Made by a program: the position numbers and the translations under genes. Under the pieces are notes generated by a model that was not told the origin of the DNA, made no database searches, and saw only the letters and a program-made list of their open reading frames with translations. A DNA stretch of 38,199 nucleotides from Streptomyces sp. SID9727 (GTDB taxonomy: Bacteria > Actinomycetota > Actinomycetes > Streptomycetales > Streptomycetaceae), in NCBI RefSeq assembly GCF_010550605.1, contig NZ_JAAGNI010000014.1, positions 1 to 38,199 on the forward strand. The letters run 5' to 3'. Below are positions 23,975-32,042 of the stretch, in pieces; position 1 is the first letter of the stretch, and the number at the start of each line of letters is the position of its first letter.

Positions 23975-26254
23975 ATGAAGTTCACCGACGGCTTCTGGCT
24001 CATGCGTGAGGGCGTACGCGCCTCCTACGCGACCGAGATCCGCGATCTGCGCGTCAGCGCCGACCGTTTCACCGCCTACGCGGCGGTGAAACCGGTGGCC
24101 GCGCGCGGCGACACCCTCAACACCCCGCTCATCACCGTCGACTGCTTCTCCCCGGCCGAGGGGATCATCGGCGTCCGCGTCACGCACCACGCCGGGAAGG
24201 CACGCCGGGGCCCGGACTTCGCCTTCCCCGGGCTCGACCCGGCGGGCTCCGGCGCCCGCACCCGGAGGGACGGAGGCGTCACCGAACTCACCAGCGGCCC
24301 GTTGACCCTGCGCATGGACACCGACGGGCCCTTCGGTCTCACCTTCGCCGACGCCGCAGGGCGCCGCCTGACCGGTGCCGACGCCAAGGGCACCGCCTTC
24401 GCCACCACCCCCGACGGCGCCCACCACATGATCGCCCAGCTCGCCCTGGACGTCGGCGAGAACGTCTACGGGCTCGGCGAGCGCTTCACCCCGTACGTGA
24501 AGAACGGCCAGAGCGTCGACATCTGGCAGGCGGACGGCGGCACCAGCAGCGAACTGGCCTACAAGAACATCCCGTTCTACCTCTCCTCGCGTGGCTACGG
24601 CGTCTTCGTCAACCACCCCGGCAAGGTCTCCTTCGAGGTCGGCTCCGAGTCGGTGGGGCAGGTCCAGTTCAGCGTCGAGGACCAGACGCTGGAGTACTAC
24701 GTCGTCGCCGGTCCGACGCCGAAGGAGGTGCTGGCCCGCTACACCGCGCTCACCGGCCGCCCGGCCCTGCCCCCGGCCTGGTCGTTCGGCCTGTGGCTGA
24801 CGACGTCCTTCTGCACCGCGTACGACGAGGAGACCGTCACCTCGTTCGTGGACGGCATGGCGGAACGCGGCATCCCGCTCTCCGTCTTCCACTTCGACTG
24901 CTTCTGGATGCGCGAGTACCAGTGGTCGGACTTCCTCTGGGACCCGGACGTCTTCCCCGACCCGGAGGGCATGCTCGCCCGGCTCAAGGAGCGCGGGCTG
25001 CGGATCAGCATGTGGATCAACCCGTACATCGCGCAGAAGTCGGCGCTGTTCGCGGAGGGCGCCGAACTCGGCCACCTGGTCCGGCGCCCCAACGGTGACG
25101 TCTGGCAGTGGGACCTGTGGCAGCCCGGCATGGCCCTGGTCGACTTCACCAGCCCCGCCGCGCGCGAGTGGTTCACCGGTAAGCTGCGGCTGCTGCTCGA
25201 CCAGGGCGTCGACTGCTTCAAGACGGACTTCGGCGAGCGCGTCCCGACCGATGTCGTCTGGCACGACGGCTCGGACCCCGAGCGGATGCACAACTACTAC
25301 GCGCAGGTCTACAACCAGACGGTCTTCGAGCTCCTGGAGAAGGAGCGCGGCCACGGCGAGGCGGTCCTCTTCGCCCGCTCCGCCACGGCCGGCGGCCAGC
25401 AGTTCCCCGTGCACTGGGGCGGCGACTGCTTCGCCTCGTTCACGGCGATGGCCGAGTCCCTGCGCGGCGGCCTGTCCCTCTCGCTCTCCGGCTTCGGCTT
25501 CTGGAGCCACGACATCGGCGGCTTCGAGGGCACCCCGGACCCGGCGGTCTTCAAGCGCTGGCTCGCCTTCGGTCTGCTCTCCTCGCACAGCCGGCTGCAC
25601 GGCAACGTCTCCTACCGGGTGCCGTGGGAGTTCGGCGAGGAAGCGGTGGACGTCGCCCGGAAGTTCACCCTGCTCAAGCACCGGCTCATGCCGTACCTGT
25701 ACGGTGCCGCCGCCACCGCCCACCGCACGGGCGTCCCGGTGATGCGGCCCATGCTCCTGGAATTCCCGGACGACCCGACCACCCGCATGCTCGACCGGCA
25801 GTACATGCTCGGCCCCGACCTGCTGGTCGCCCCGGTCTTCACGGAGGACGGGCAGGTGGAGTACTACGTCCCCGAGGGCACCTGGACCCATCTGCTCACC
25901 GGTGAGACGGTCACCGGTCCCGTCTGGCGCCACGAGACCCACGGCTTCGACAGCCTCCCGGTCCTCGTCCGGCCCGGCGCGGTCCTGCCCTGGGGCGGCG
26001 ACGACCAGCGCCCGGACGGCGACTGGCTGGACGGACTCACGCTGCGCGTCTTCGGGGGCGGCGCGGAGGGGGCCGGTACGACGGTGACGGTGCCGGACCA
26101 CGCGGGCGCCACCGCCGCCACCTTCCGGGTGGCACGCGACGGGGACACCCTCACGGTGACCTCCGAGCGCATCGACCGCCCGTACCGCGTGGTGGCCGAG
26201 GCGACGGGAGCGGCGGCGGAGGGCACGGGCACCGTCTCGGTCCCGGCCGGCTGA
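23975..26254 (+). CDS. yicI: GH31 alpha-xylosidase, YicI type
   Basis: A 759-residue enzyme that releases alpha-1,6-linked xylose from the non-reducing end of xyloglucan oligosaccharides or isoprimeverose. It matches E. coli YicI along most of its length, starting with MKFTDGFWLM and continuing through FHFDCFWMREYQWSDF. The nucleophile is Asp418 in CFKTDFGERVP and the acid/base Asp484 in HWGGDCFASF, each two positions from YicI Asp416 and Asp482. The KTDFGER form distinguishes alpha-xylosidases from GH31 alpha-glucosidases, which have WxDMNE. There is no signal peptide. It follows GH3 by 52 bp with AAGGAG before the ATG, so the two form one operon, closed by a strong terminator. The xylose it frees would feed xylose isomerase and xylulokinase encoded downstream. 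Confidence 0.96.
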   Translation: MKFTDGFWLMREGVRASYATEIRDLRVSADRFTAYAAVKPVAARGDTLNTPLITVDCFSPAEGIIGVRVTHHAGKARRGPDFAFPGLDPAGSGARTRRDGGVTELTSGPLTLRMDTDGPFGLTFADAAGRRLTGADAKGTAFATTPDGAHHMIAQLALDVGENVYGLGERFTPYVKNGQSVDIWQADGGTSSELAYKNIPFYLSSRGYGVFVNHPGKVSFEVGSESVGQVQFSVEDQTLEYYVVAGPTPKEVLARYTALTGRPALPPAWSFGLWLTTSFCTAYDEETVTSFVDGMAERGIPLSVFHFDCFWMREYQWSDFLWDPDVFPDPEGMLARLKERGLRISMWINPYIAQKSALFAEGAELGHLVRRPNGDVWQWDLWQPGMALVDFTSPAAREWFTGKLRLLLDQGVDCFKTDFGERVPTDVVWHDGSDPERMHNYYAQVYNQTVFELLEKERGHGEAVLFARSATAGGQQFPVHWGGDCFASFTAMAESLRGGLSLSLSGFGFWSHDIGGFEGTPDPAVFKRWLAFGLLSSHSRLHGNVSYRVPWEFGEEAVDVARKFTLLKHRLMPYLYGAAATAHRTGVPVMRPMLLEFPDDPTTRMLDRQYMLGPDLLVAPVFTEDGQVEYYVPEGTWTHLLTGETVTGPVWRHETHGFDSLPVLVRPGAVLPWGGDDQRPDGDWLDGLTLRVFGGGAEGAGTTVTVPDHAGATAATFRVARDGDTLTVTSERIDRPYRVVAEATGAAAEGTGTVSVPAG

Positions 26255-26267
26255 CACCCGCACACCG

Positions 26268-26302
26268 GCGGGGCGGCGGGGAGGGGGTCCCCGCCGCCCC
26301 GC
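26268..26302 (+). terminator. Terminator of the GH3-GH31 operon
   Basis: Perfect 15-bp stem, arms 26268-26282 and 26288-26302, GGGGG loop, followed by GTCCCGTTTTCCTT. It separates the glycan operon from the TetR gene. Confidence 0.85.
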
Positions 26303-26331
26303 GTCCCGTTTTCCTTGTGGCTCTCCCCATT

Positions 26332-26350
26332 TGCCTAAAACCATTAGGCA
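26332..26350. promoter_or_regulatory. TetR-type operator
   Basis: TGCCTAA-AACCA-TTAGGCA, a 19-bp inverted repeat with perfect 7-bp arms, standing out as AT-rich. It lies 36 bp before the TetR start codon, where a repressor would control its own gene and the esterase behind it. Confidence 0.75.
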
Positions 26351-26386
26351 GGAGCATGATGGCCGTCCCCGGACGAGGAGGCGACC

Positions 26387-26965
26387 ATGGTGCGCGCGGG
26401 TCTGACCGTCGAACGCCTGACCAGGGCGGGCGCCGAGCTGGCGGACGAGGCCGGCTTCGACCGGGTGACCGTCTCGGCGCTCGCCCGGCGGTTCGACGTC
26501 AAGGTCGCGAGCCTCTACTCGCACCTGAAGAACTCCCAGGACCTGCGGACCAGGATCGCGCTGCTCGCCCTGGAGGAGATGGCCGACCGGGGCGCCGCCG
26601 CGCTCGCGGGGCGGGCCGGCAAGGACGCGCTGAGCGCCTTCGGCGACGTGTACCGGGACTACGCCCGTGAGCATCCCGGCCGGTACGCGGCGGCCCAGAT
26701 GACGCTGGATCCCGAAGCGGCGGCCGCCAGTGCCGGCCGGCGGCACTCGCGGATGACCCGGGCCATCCTGCGGGGCTACGACCTGACCGAGCCGGACCAG
26801 ACGCATGCCGTACGGCTCCTCGGCAGTGTCTTCCACGGGTTCGTCAGCCTGGAGGCCCAGGGCGGGTTCAGCCACAGCGCCCCCGACGCGCAGGAGTCCT
26901 GGACCCGCACGCTGGACGCGCTGGACGCCCTCCTGCGCAACTGGCCTCCGCCGGGGCAGGCGTAA
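26387..26965 (+). CDS. TetR/AcrR-family regulator
   Basis: A 192-residue regulator. The N-terminal HTH reads LTRAGAELADEAGFDRVTVSALARRFDVKVASLYSHLKNSQDL in pieces (about 8-52), with the recognition-helix VASLYSHLKN typical of TetR. The C-terminal ligand domain includes GDVYRDYAREHPGRYAA and a final GFVSLEAQGGF segment of the WHG-type C-terminal family. GAGGAG precedes the ATG at 26387 by 6 bases; an ATG at 26356 has no comparable site. A 19-bp operator lies directly upstream. The SGNH esterase gene follows after 37 bp in the same direction and is its probable target. The ligand is unknown. Confidence 0.93.
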   Translation: MVRAGLTVERLTRAGAELADEAGFDRVTVSALARRFDVKVASLYSHLKNSQDLRTRIALLALEEMADRGAAALAGRAGKDALSAFGDVYRDYAREHPGRYAAAQMTLDPEAAAASAGRRHSRMTRAILRGYDLTEPDQTHAVRLLGSVFHGFVSLEAQGGFSHSAPDAQESWTRTLDALDALLRNWPPPGQA

Positions 26966-27002
26966 CGCCGCCGGACCGCACCCCGAGACCTCAGGTGGAG
27001 CC

Positions 27003-28190
27003 ATGAGCACCGACCCGCCCGCACCCCTTCCGTTCACCACCCCCGTCACCACCGCCCTGCTGCGCGGCGCGCTCGACGTGGAGCGCACCGACGCCGGGCT
27101 TCTCCCGCACCGGCTTCCCGCCGCCGCCCGTGCCCAGGCACCGGACGGCCAGATCGCCCTGGCGGAGGCGCAGCCCTCCGGCGTACGACTGGTCTTCCGG
27201 ACCCGGGCCACGGTGGTCGAGCTGGTGGCGCGTCGCACCCGCACCGTCTACCAGGGCGTCCCGCCGAGGCCCGGTGGGCTGTACGACCTGCTGGTGGACG
27301 GCGTCCTCGCGGCGCAGGGGCCGGCGAGCGGCGGCAACGTCCTCGACGTCGACATGACGACCGGGGCGACGCGCTTCAGCGCCGGGCCGGTCGGGTCCGT
27401 ACGGTTCGACGGGCTCGCGGACCGCGAGAAGCACGTCGAGGTCTGGCTGCCGTACAACGAGCGCACCGAGGTCGCCGCCCTGCGCACCGACGCGCCCGTC
27501 ACGGCCGTCCCGGACTCCCGCCGCGCGGTGTGGCTGCACCACGGCAGTTCGATCAGCCACGGCTCCGACGCCGCGAGCCCCACCACGACCTGGCCCGCGC
27601 GTGCGGCGCTGCTCGGCGGCGTCGAACTGGTCAACCTGGGCCTCGGCGGCGGCGCCCTGCTCGACCCGTTCACGGCCCGCGCGATGCGGGACACCCCCGC
27701 GGACCTGATCAGCGTCAAGATCGGCATCAACCTCGTGAACGCCGACGTGATGCGTGTGCGCGCCTTCGCCCCGGCGGTGCACGGCTTCCTCGACACCGTG
27801 CGCGAGGGCCACCCGGACACCCCGCTCCTGGTGGTCTCACCCGTGCTGTGCCCCATCCACGAGGACACCCCCGGGCCCAGCGTCCCCGACTTCAGCCGGC
27901 TCGGCGAGGGCCGGGTCCGCTTCGCGGCGATGGGCGACCCCGAGGGCCGTGCCACCGGCAAGCTGACGCTCCGCGTCATCCGCGACGAACTGGCCCGCCT
28001 GGTGGAACGGCGGTCCGCCGACGACCCGCACCTGCACTACCTGGACGGCCGCGAGCTGTACGGCGAGGCGGACGCGGAAGAGCTCCCCCTTCCCGACGCC
28101 CTCCACCCGGACGCCGCCACCCACCTCCGCATGGGCGACCGTTTCGCCGCGCTGGCCTTCGGGGCGGCGGGGGCGTTCGCTCCCTCGTGA
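27003..28190 (+). CDS. SGNH/GDSL-family esterase with N-terminal beta-domain
   Basis: A 395-residue cytoplasmic hydrolase. An N-terminal beta-rich region (about 45-165, with VRLVFRTRATVVELVARRT) resembles the jelly-roll found ahead of SGNH domains in carbohydrate esterases. The SGNH fold follows: block I HGSSISHG with nucleophile Ser183, block II NLGLGGGALL, block III GIN (241-243), block V DALH with Asp365 and His368. Such enzymes remove acyl groups, often acetyl, from sugars. O-acetylated galactose occurs in plant xyloglucan, so a deacetylase role next to this locus is possible, but the gene belongs to the TetR unit and carries no LacI operator. The ATG at 27003 is preceded by GGTGGAG; a frame opening at 26805 lies inside the TetR gene and was rejected. 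Confidence 0.85.
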   Translation: MSTDPPAPLPFTTPVTTALLRGALDVERTDAGLLPHRLPAAARAQAPDGQIALAEAQPSGVRLVFRTRATVVELVARRTRTVYQGVPPRPGGLYDLLVDGVLAAQGPASGGNVLDVDMTTGATRFSAGPVGSVRFDGLADREKHVEVWLPYNERTEVAALRTDAPVTAVPDSRRAVWLHHGSSISHGSDAASPTTTWPARAALLGGVELVNLGLGGGALLDPFTARAMRDTPADLISVKIGINLVNADVMRVRAFAPAVHGFLDTVREGHPDTPLLVVSPVLCPIHEDTPGPSVPDFSRLGEGRVRFAAMGDPEGRATGKLTLRVIRDELARLVERRSADDPHLHYLDGRELYGEADAEELPLPDALHPDAATHLRMGDRFAALAFGAAGAFAPS

Positions 28191-28194
28191 ACGC

Positions 28195-28232
28195 GCCGGG
28201 GCCGGGCGGGCCCGCGCCCGCCCGGCCCCGGC
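28195..28232. terminator. Bidirectional terminator, esterase / secreted protein
   Basis: A 17-bp perfect stem, arms 28195-28211 and 28216-28232 with a CCGC loop, between convergent genes ending at 28190 and 28240. Confidence 0.82.
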
Positions 28233-28239
28233 CCTCCCG

Positions 28240-29073
28240 TCAGGCGCCCGGCGGCACGTGGGACGGGCGGCCGCGGCCGCGGGTCACCGTGTAGCCGAAG
28301 ACGCCCGCCAGGGCGGCGAGCAGGCCGCCGCCGGCCGTCCAGAGCCAGCGGCTGGTCCACCAGCCGGAGTACCAGCCGTCCTCGGGCTCGCCGGCGAGCG
28401 CGGCCGGCTCGGCGGAGGCGTCCGTGCCGTCGTCCGAAGCCTGCTCGGCCGAGGAGACCCCCGGGACCAGCGGCTTCGACAGGCTGCCGTCCACGTCGGA
28501 GGACCCGCCCTGGTCCTTCGAGTTCACCTCCACCTCGGTGCGGACCGGCAGACCGAGGTCGTTCTGGGCCAGATTCACGACCGTGAGGCGTACGTAGTAG
28601 CTGCCCGGCAGCGGGTCGTTGGCCCACGGCTCGGCGTTGGCCCGGACGGTACGCAGCACACAGGTCAGCTCCACCGTGGCGGCGTCGGCCGCGGCGGTAC
28701 CGGTCTGCTTGCCGTACATGCACGCCTGGCGGCGGCGCAGCCCGTCGTACACGTCGACCTGCCAGGTCTGCGCCCCGTGCCGGGCGGCGCTCTCGGGCAG
28801 GGTGACCTTTGCGGTCACCGTGGCGCGCTGCCCGGCGTCGGCCGGGAAGACCCAGTACAGGTAGTCGCCGGTGGACGCCCCGGCGGTGGCGGTCTCGCCC
28901 TGCTGGATCGCCGTGGCGGTACGGAAGGTGGTGCCGGCCTCCGTGGGACCCGAGGCGTCACCGGAAGCGCTCGGGCTCGGCGACGCGTCGTCGGCGGCGG
29001 CGGCCGACGCACCGGTCAGCAGGGTCAGGCCGGTCAGCAGCGCGCCCGCGAGCGCACGTCTCGTACGGGACAT
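28240..29073 (-). CDS. Secreted, C-terminally anchored protein of unknown function
   Basis: A 277-residue protein with a signal peptide (MSRTRRALAG, hydrophobic core, cleavage near SAAAA-DD at about 28), an acidic/Ser-rich linker, and a beta-rich domain (about 45-170) with TFRTATAIQQGE and YLYWVFPADAGQRATVTAKV. That pattern is reminiscent of bacterial pre-peptidase C-terminal domains, which often help secreted proteins bind or fold. One C-terminal transmembrane helix (about 247-266) and a short basic tail place the body outside the membrane. The ATG at 29073 overlaps the stop of the von Willebrand A gene in TGATG, so the two are coupled and probably act together. The longer frame (to 29169) reads inside that gene and was rejected. 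Confidence 0.8.
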   Translation of the reverse strand: MSRTRRALAGALLTGLTLLTGASAAAADDASPSPSASGDASGPTEAGTTFRTATAIQQGETATAGASTGDYLYWVFPADAGQRATVTAKVTLPESAARHGAQTWQVDVYDGLRRRQACMYGKQTGTAAADAATVELTCVLRTVRANAEPWANDPLPGSYYVRLTVVNLAQNDLGLPVRTEVEVNSKDQGGSSDVDGSLSKPLVPGVSSAEQASDDGTDASAEPAALAGEPEDGWYSGWWTSRWLWTAGGGLLAALAGVFGYTVTRGRGRPSHVPPGA

Positions 29074-30344
29074 CAGCGAGTCCTCCAGACGGCGATGCGC
29101 CAGCGCGAGATCCAGCCGAAGAGCAGACCCACGATCAGGCCGGTCAGGGTGAGCAGGCCCAGCAGCCACCAGCCGTGGCCCAGGCCGAACGCGGCGACGT
29201 CCGCCGCCTCGTCGGGGGCGTCCACCACGTCGACGGTCAGTTCCAGCGGCATGCCGGGGGTGGTCTTCACCGAAGCCGGGGCCGAGAACGAGTTGCTGAC
29301 CTGGAGGCAGACGGTCTCCGCGGCCGGCTTGGCGTCGTCGTCGTCCTGCTCGGGCTTCGGGTAGCGCAGCCCGGACGAGATGGCGTCGGTGCGTCCCGTC
29401 CCGGACTCGGAGCCCCGGACGATCTCACGGCCGTGCGTGGTCACCGCGCGCAGCAGCATCCCGTAGTCGTTGTTGACGGCGCGGTCGGCGAACACGCTGA
29501 CGGAGGCGCGCAGTTCCTGCCCCGCCAGCAGCTCGACCTTGTACCAGCGGTGTTCGGCGAACTTCTCGCGGTCGGTGTAGAGGCCCGGCTTCAGCTCGGG
29601 TGCGTCCGTGCAGCTGTCGGCGCCCTTCGTGGCGACCGGGGTGACCACGGGCTCCGCCGCGCGGTCCACCAACTGCTTCACGCGGCCCGACAGTTCGTCG
29701 GTGTGCTGGACGGCCGTGTACGTGCCGCCGGTGGCCTCGGCGATGCAGGTCAGCTGCTGGCGGATCTTCGCGTTGGGCACCAGGCCCAGCGTGTCGATGA
29801 CCAGGTGGATGCCGCGCGCCGCGATGTCGCGGGCGACCTCGCACGGGTCGAGCGGGCCGCAGGTGTCCTCGCCGTCGCTGATCAGCACGATCCGGCGGGT
29901 GGAGTCGCCGCCCTCCAGGTCGTCGGCGGCGCCGAGCAGCGCGGGGCCGATCGGGGTCCAGCCGGTGGGGGCGAGCGTGGCGACGGCGGTCTTCGCCTCG
30001 GTGCGGTCCAGCGGGCCGACCGGGTACAGCTGCTTGGTGTCCTTGCAGCCCACCTTGCGGTCGTCGCCCGGATAGTCGGCGCCGAGGGTGCGGATGCCGA
30101 GCTGCACCTGCTCCGGCACCGCGTCCAGGACCTCGTTGAACGCGTGCTTCGCCGCGCTCATCCGGGACTGGCCGTCGATGTCGCGGGTCCGCATGGAACC
30201 GCTGACGTCGAGGACCAGCTCGACCTTGGGGGAGGCTTTCGTGGGGGTTTCGTCGGCCGACGCGGGCAGCGCCGAGCCGAGCCCGGCGGTCAGGGTGGCG
30301 AGCAGGATGCCCACCCCGGCCGTCAGCCTTCTTCTTATGATCAT
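29073..30344 (-). CDS. Secreted, membrane-anchored von Willebrand A domain protein
   Basis: A 423-residue protein with an N-terminal signal (MIIRRRLTAG and hydrophobic core, cleavage near ASA-DE at about 30). A von Willebrand A domain (about 40-225) has a complete metal-ion-dependent adhesion site: Asp46-x-Ser48-x-Ser50 in LDVSGSM, the Thr of GWTPIGPAL, and SDGEDTC. A second beta-rich region (about 245-375) resembles the domain of the downstream partner, and one transmembrane helix with the basic tail RWRIAVWRTR ends the protein. Such proteins bind ligands or other proteins at the cell surface. The ATG at 30344 has no ribosome site; instead a good -10 box lies 7 bases away, indicating a leaderless mRNA. 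No relation to the sugar genes on either side is evident. Confidence 0.9.
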   Translation of the reverse strand: MIIRRRLTAGVGILLATLTAGLGSALPASADETPTKASPKVELVLDVSGSMRTRDIDGQSRMSAAKHAFNEVLDAVPEQVQLGIRTLGADYPGDDRKVGCKDTKQLYPVGPLDRTEAKTAVATLAPTGWTPIGPALLGAADDLEGGDSTRRIVLISDGEDTCGPLDPCEVARDIAARGIHLVIDTLGLVPNAKIRQQLTCIAEATGGTYTAVQHTDELSGRVKQLVDRAAEPVVTPVATKGADSCTDAPELKPGLYTDREKFAEHRWYKVELLAGQELRASVSVFADRAVNNDYGMLLRAVTTHGREIVRGSESGTGRTDAISSGLRYPKPEQDDDDAKPAAETVCLQVSNSFSAPASVKTTPGMPLELTVDVVDAPDEAADVAAFGLGHGWWLLGLLTLTGLIVGLLFGWISRWRIAVWRTR

Positions 30345-30350
30345 CGCCGG

Positions 30351-30379
30351 ATACTAGTGAACATCAGTTCGCTATCCAA
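30351..30379 (-). promoter_or_regulatory. Predicted leaderless promoter of the vWA operon
   Basis: On the minus strand TTGGAT (30379-30374), a 17-bp spacer and TAGTAT (30356-30351). The expected start point, 7 bases on, is the A of the ATG at 30344. Confidence 0.6.
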
Positions 30380-30387
30380 AACGGCCG

Positions 30388-30417
30388 GTTGCCGCTGTGC
30401 GCGCGCACAGCGGCAAC
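30388..30417 (-). terminator. Terminator downstream of xylB
   Basis: Perfect 13-bp stem, arms 30388-30400 and 30405-30417, GCGC loop; on the minus strand it is followed by CGGCCGTTTTGGAT. It isolates xylB from the vWA promoter. Confidence 0.8.
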
Positions 30418-30428
30418 GTGATGACCGG

Positions 30429-31919
30429 TCAGGCGGGGCGCTCTCCGCCGAGCAGCGGACCCGCCGCCCGCTCCAGTACGGAGGTGACCCGGTCCCACGC
30501 CGCCAGGTCCCGCTCCACCGCCTCCAGGAGCAGGTCGGCGCCGGTCTCCCAGCCGGCGGCGACCGCGACCGGGTCCGCCCCCGTCGCCGCCGAAGCCGCG
30601 AGCGCCGCCGCTCCGAGCGCCACCAGCTCCCCGGCGCCCGGCACGATCACCGGCCGCCCGGACAGCCGCCGTACGGTCTCCACCCACACGCGCCCCTGCG
30701 CGCCGCCGCCGATCAGGCGCAGCGGACGGCCCGCCACCTCGGGGTCCGCCGGGTCGAGACCGCAGGCCCGCGACAGCTCGTCGAGCGCCCGCAGCACGGT
30801 CACCACCGCGCCCTCATAGGCGGCGCCGAGCAGTTGCTGCGGGGTCGTGTCGTGCCGCAGTCCGGTGAGGAGGCCGGCCGCCGTGGGCAGGTCCGGTGTG
30901 CGCTCGCCGTCCAGGTAGGGCAGCAGGACCGCCTCGCCGCCCGGCGCCGCGTCATTGCGGTCCAGGCCGAGCAGCGCCGCCACCTTGTCCACGGCGAGCG
31001 TGCAGTTGAGGGTGCAGGCCAGCGGCAGGTACGTACCGTCCGCCGCCGCGAACCCGGAGAGCGCGGCCGAGGCGGGCCTGGTCCGGGATGCCGCGAAGAC
31101 CGTGCCCGAGGTGCCCAGACTCAGCACCGGGTGGTCCAGGAGTCCGCCGCCGCCCAGGCCGAGCCCGACGGCGGCGCTCATGTTGTCCCCGGTGCCCGCC
31201 GCGACGGCGATCCCGGCGGGCAGGCCCAGGGCCTCGGCGGCGGCGTCCGTCAGCGAACCGATCCGGGCCCCGCCGCTCGGCGCCACCTCGGGGAGCAGTG
31301 CCGCGTCGAGGCCGATGAGCGCGAGGAGTTCGGGGTCGTAGGCGCCGGTCGCGGTGGAGTACCAGCAGGTGCCCGAGGCGTCGCCCGGGTCGGTGACGGC
31401 CCGTCCGGACAGCCGCTCGGTGAGGAAGTCGTGGGGCAGGCGCACCGCGGCGGCGGCCTCGGCGGTCTCCGGCTCGTTCTCCCGCAGCCACTGCCACTTC
31501 GACGCGGTCATCGCGGCCACCGGGACGGAGCCGGTGCGCGCGGTCCAGGCGTCGGGGCCGCCGAGCGCGGCGGTGAGGGCGGCGGCCTGCGGGGCGGACC
31601 GGGTGTCGTTCCACAGCAGGGCCGGGCGCAGCGGGCGGCCCTCGGCGTCCAGGACGACCAGGCCGTGCTGCTGGCCGGCGACCGCGATGCCCACCACGTC
31701 CGTCGCGGCGGTCCCGGACTCCTTCAGCCCGGCGGCGACCGCGTCGCGCAGGGCCTGCCACCAGACCTCGGGGTCGCTCTCGCGCGCACCGCCCTCGCCG
31801 GTGACCACGTGCGGAGCGCGGCCGACGGCGAGCAGCCGGCCGGTGGCGGTGTCGGTGAACGCCGCCTTGGTGGACTGGGTGGAGCTGTCCACACCGATGA
31901 CGACGGTATGCGGCGGCAT
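30429..31919 (-). CDS. xylB: Xylulokinase XylB
   Basis: A 496-residue FGGY-family sugar kinase that converts D-xylulose to xylulose 5-phosphate with ATP. The N-terminal phosphate motif VIGVDSSTQSTKA, the xylulokinase segment VAGQQHGLVVLD, the GTGDNMSAAVGLG region with the likely catalytic Asp, SLGTSGTVFAA, and the C-terminal RLIGGGAQGRVWVE adenosine motif all appear in order. Length is normal for the family. The ATG at 31919 has GAGG 6 bases before it; an upstream extension of 50 codons runs through the promoter and was rejected. It is divergent from xylA across 229 bp, and its identity is reinforced by that neighbour. It completes the route from alpha-xylosidase product to the pentose phosphate pathway. 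Confidence 0.95.
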   Translation of the reverse strand: MPPHTVVIGVDSSTQSTKAAFTDTATGRLLAVGRAPHVVTGEGGARESDPEVWWQALRDAVAAGLKESGTAATDVVGIAVAGQQHGLVVLDAEGRPLRPALLWNDTRSAPQAAALTAALGGPDAWTARTGSVPVAAMTASKWQWLRENEPETAEAAAAVRLPHDFLTERLSGRAVTDPGDASGTCWYSTATGAYDPELLALIGLDAALLPEVAPSGGARIGSLTDAAAEALGLPAGIAVAAGTGDNMSAAVGLGLGGGGLLDHPVLSLGTSGTVFAASRTRPASAALSGFAAADGTYLPLACTLNCTLAVDKVAALLGLDRNDAAPGGEAVLLPYLDGERTPDLPTAAGLLTGLRHDTTPQQLLGAAYEGAVVTVLRALDELSRACGLDPADPEVAGRPLRLIGGGAQGRVWVETVRRLSGRPVIVPGAGELVALGAAALAASAATGADPVAVAAGWETGADLLLEAVERDLAAWDRVTSVLERAAGPLLGGERPA

Positions 31920-31946
31920 GGCTGACCTCATTCGCTGATGTATTTG

Positions 31947-31976
31947 ATCGTACGCAAAACAAATTACGTGATCGAA
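31947..31976 (-). promoter_or_regulatory. Candidate xylB promoter
   Basis: On the minus strand TTCGAT (31976-31971), 18 bp, TACGAT (31952-31947). The spacer contains AACAAATT (31958-31965), also seen near xylA. AACAAA is a half-site shape known from Bacillus XylR operators, so ROK binding here is a possibility. Confidence 0.35.
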
Positions 31977-32042
31977 CCCGTCCGGAACAGGCCTGGTTCC
32001 GGGTTCGCCGGAGCGGCGCGCCGACCTCTCGGCCCCGGGGGC

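Noticed and set aside
23975..26254. GH31 as an alpha-glucosidase
   Set aside because: KTDFGERVP, HWGGDC and the FHFDCFW segment follow YicI, not the WxDMNE type.
23903..27244. Long minus-strand open frame opposite GH31 and TetR
   Set aside because: An antisense shadow; the plus strand encodes a near full-length YicI match.
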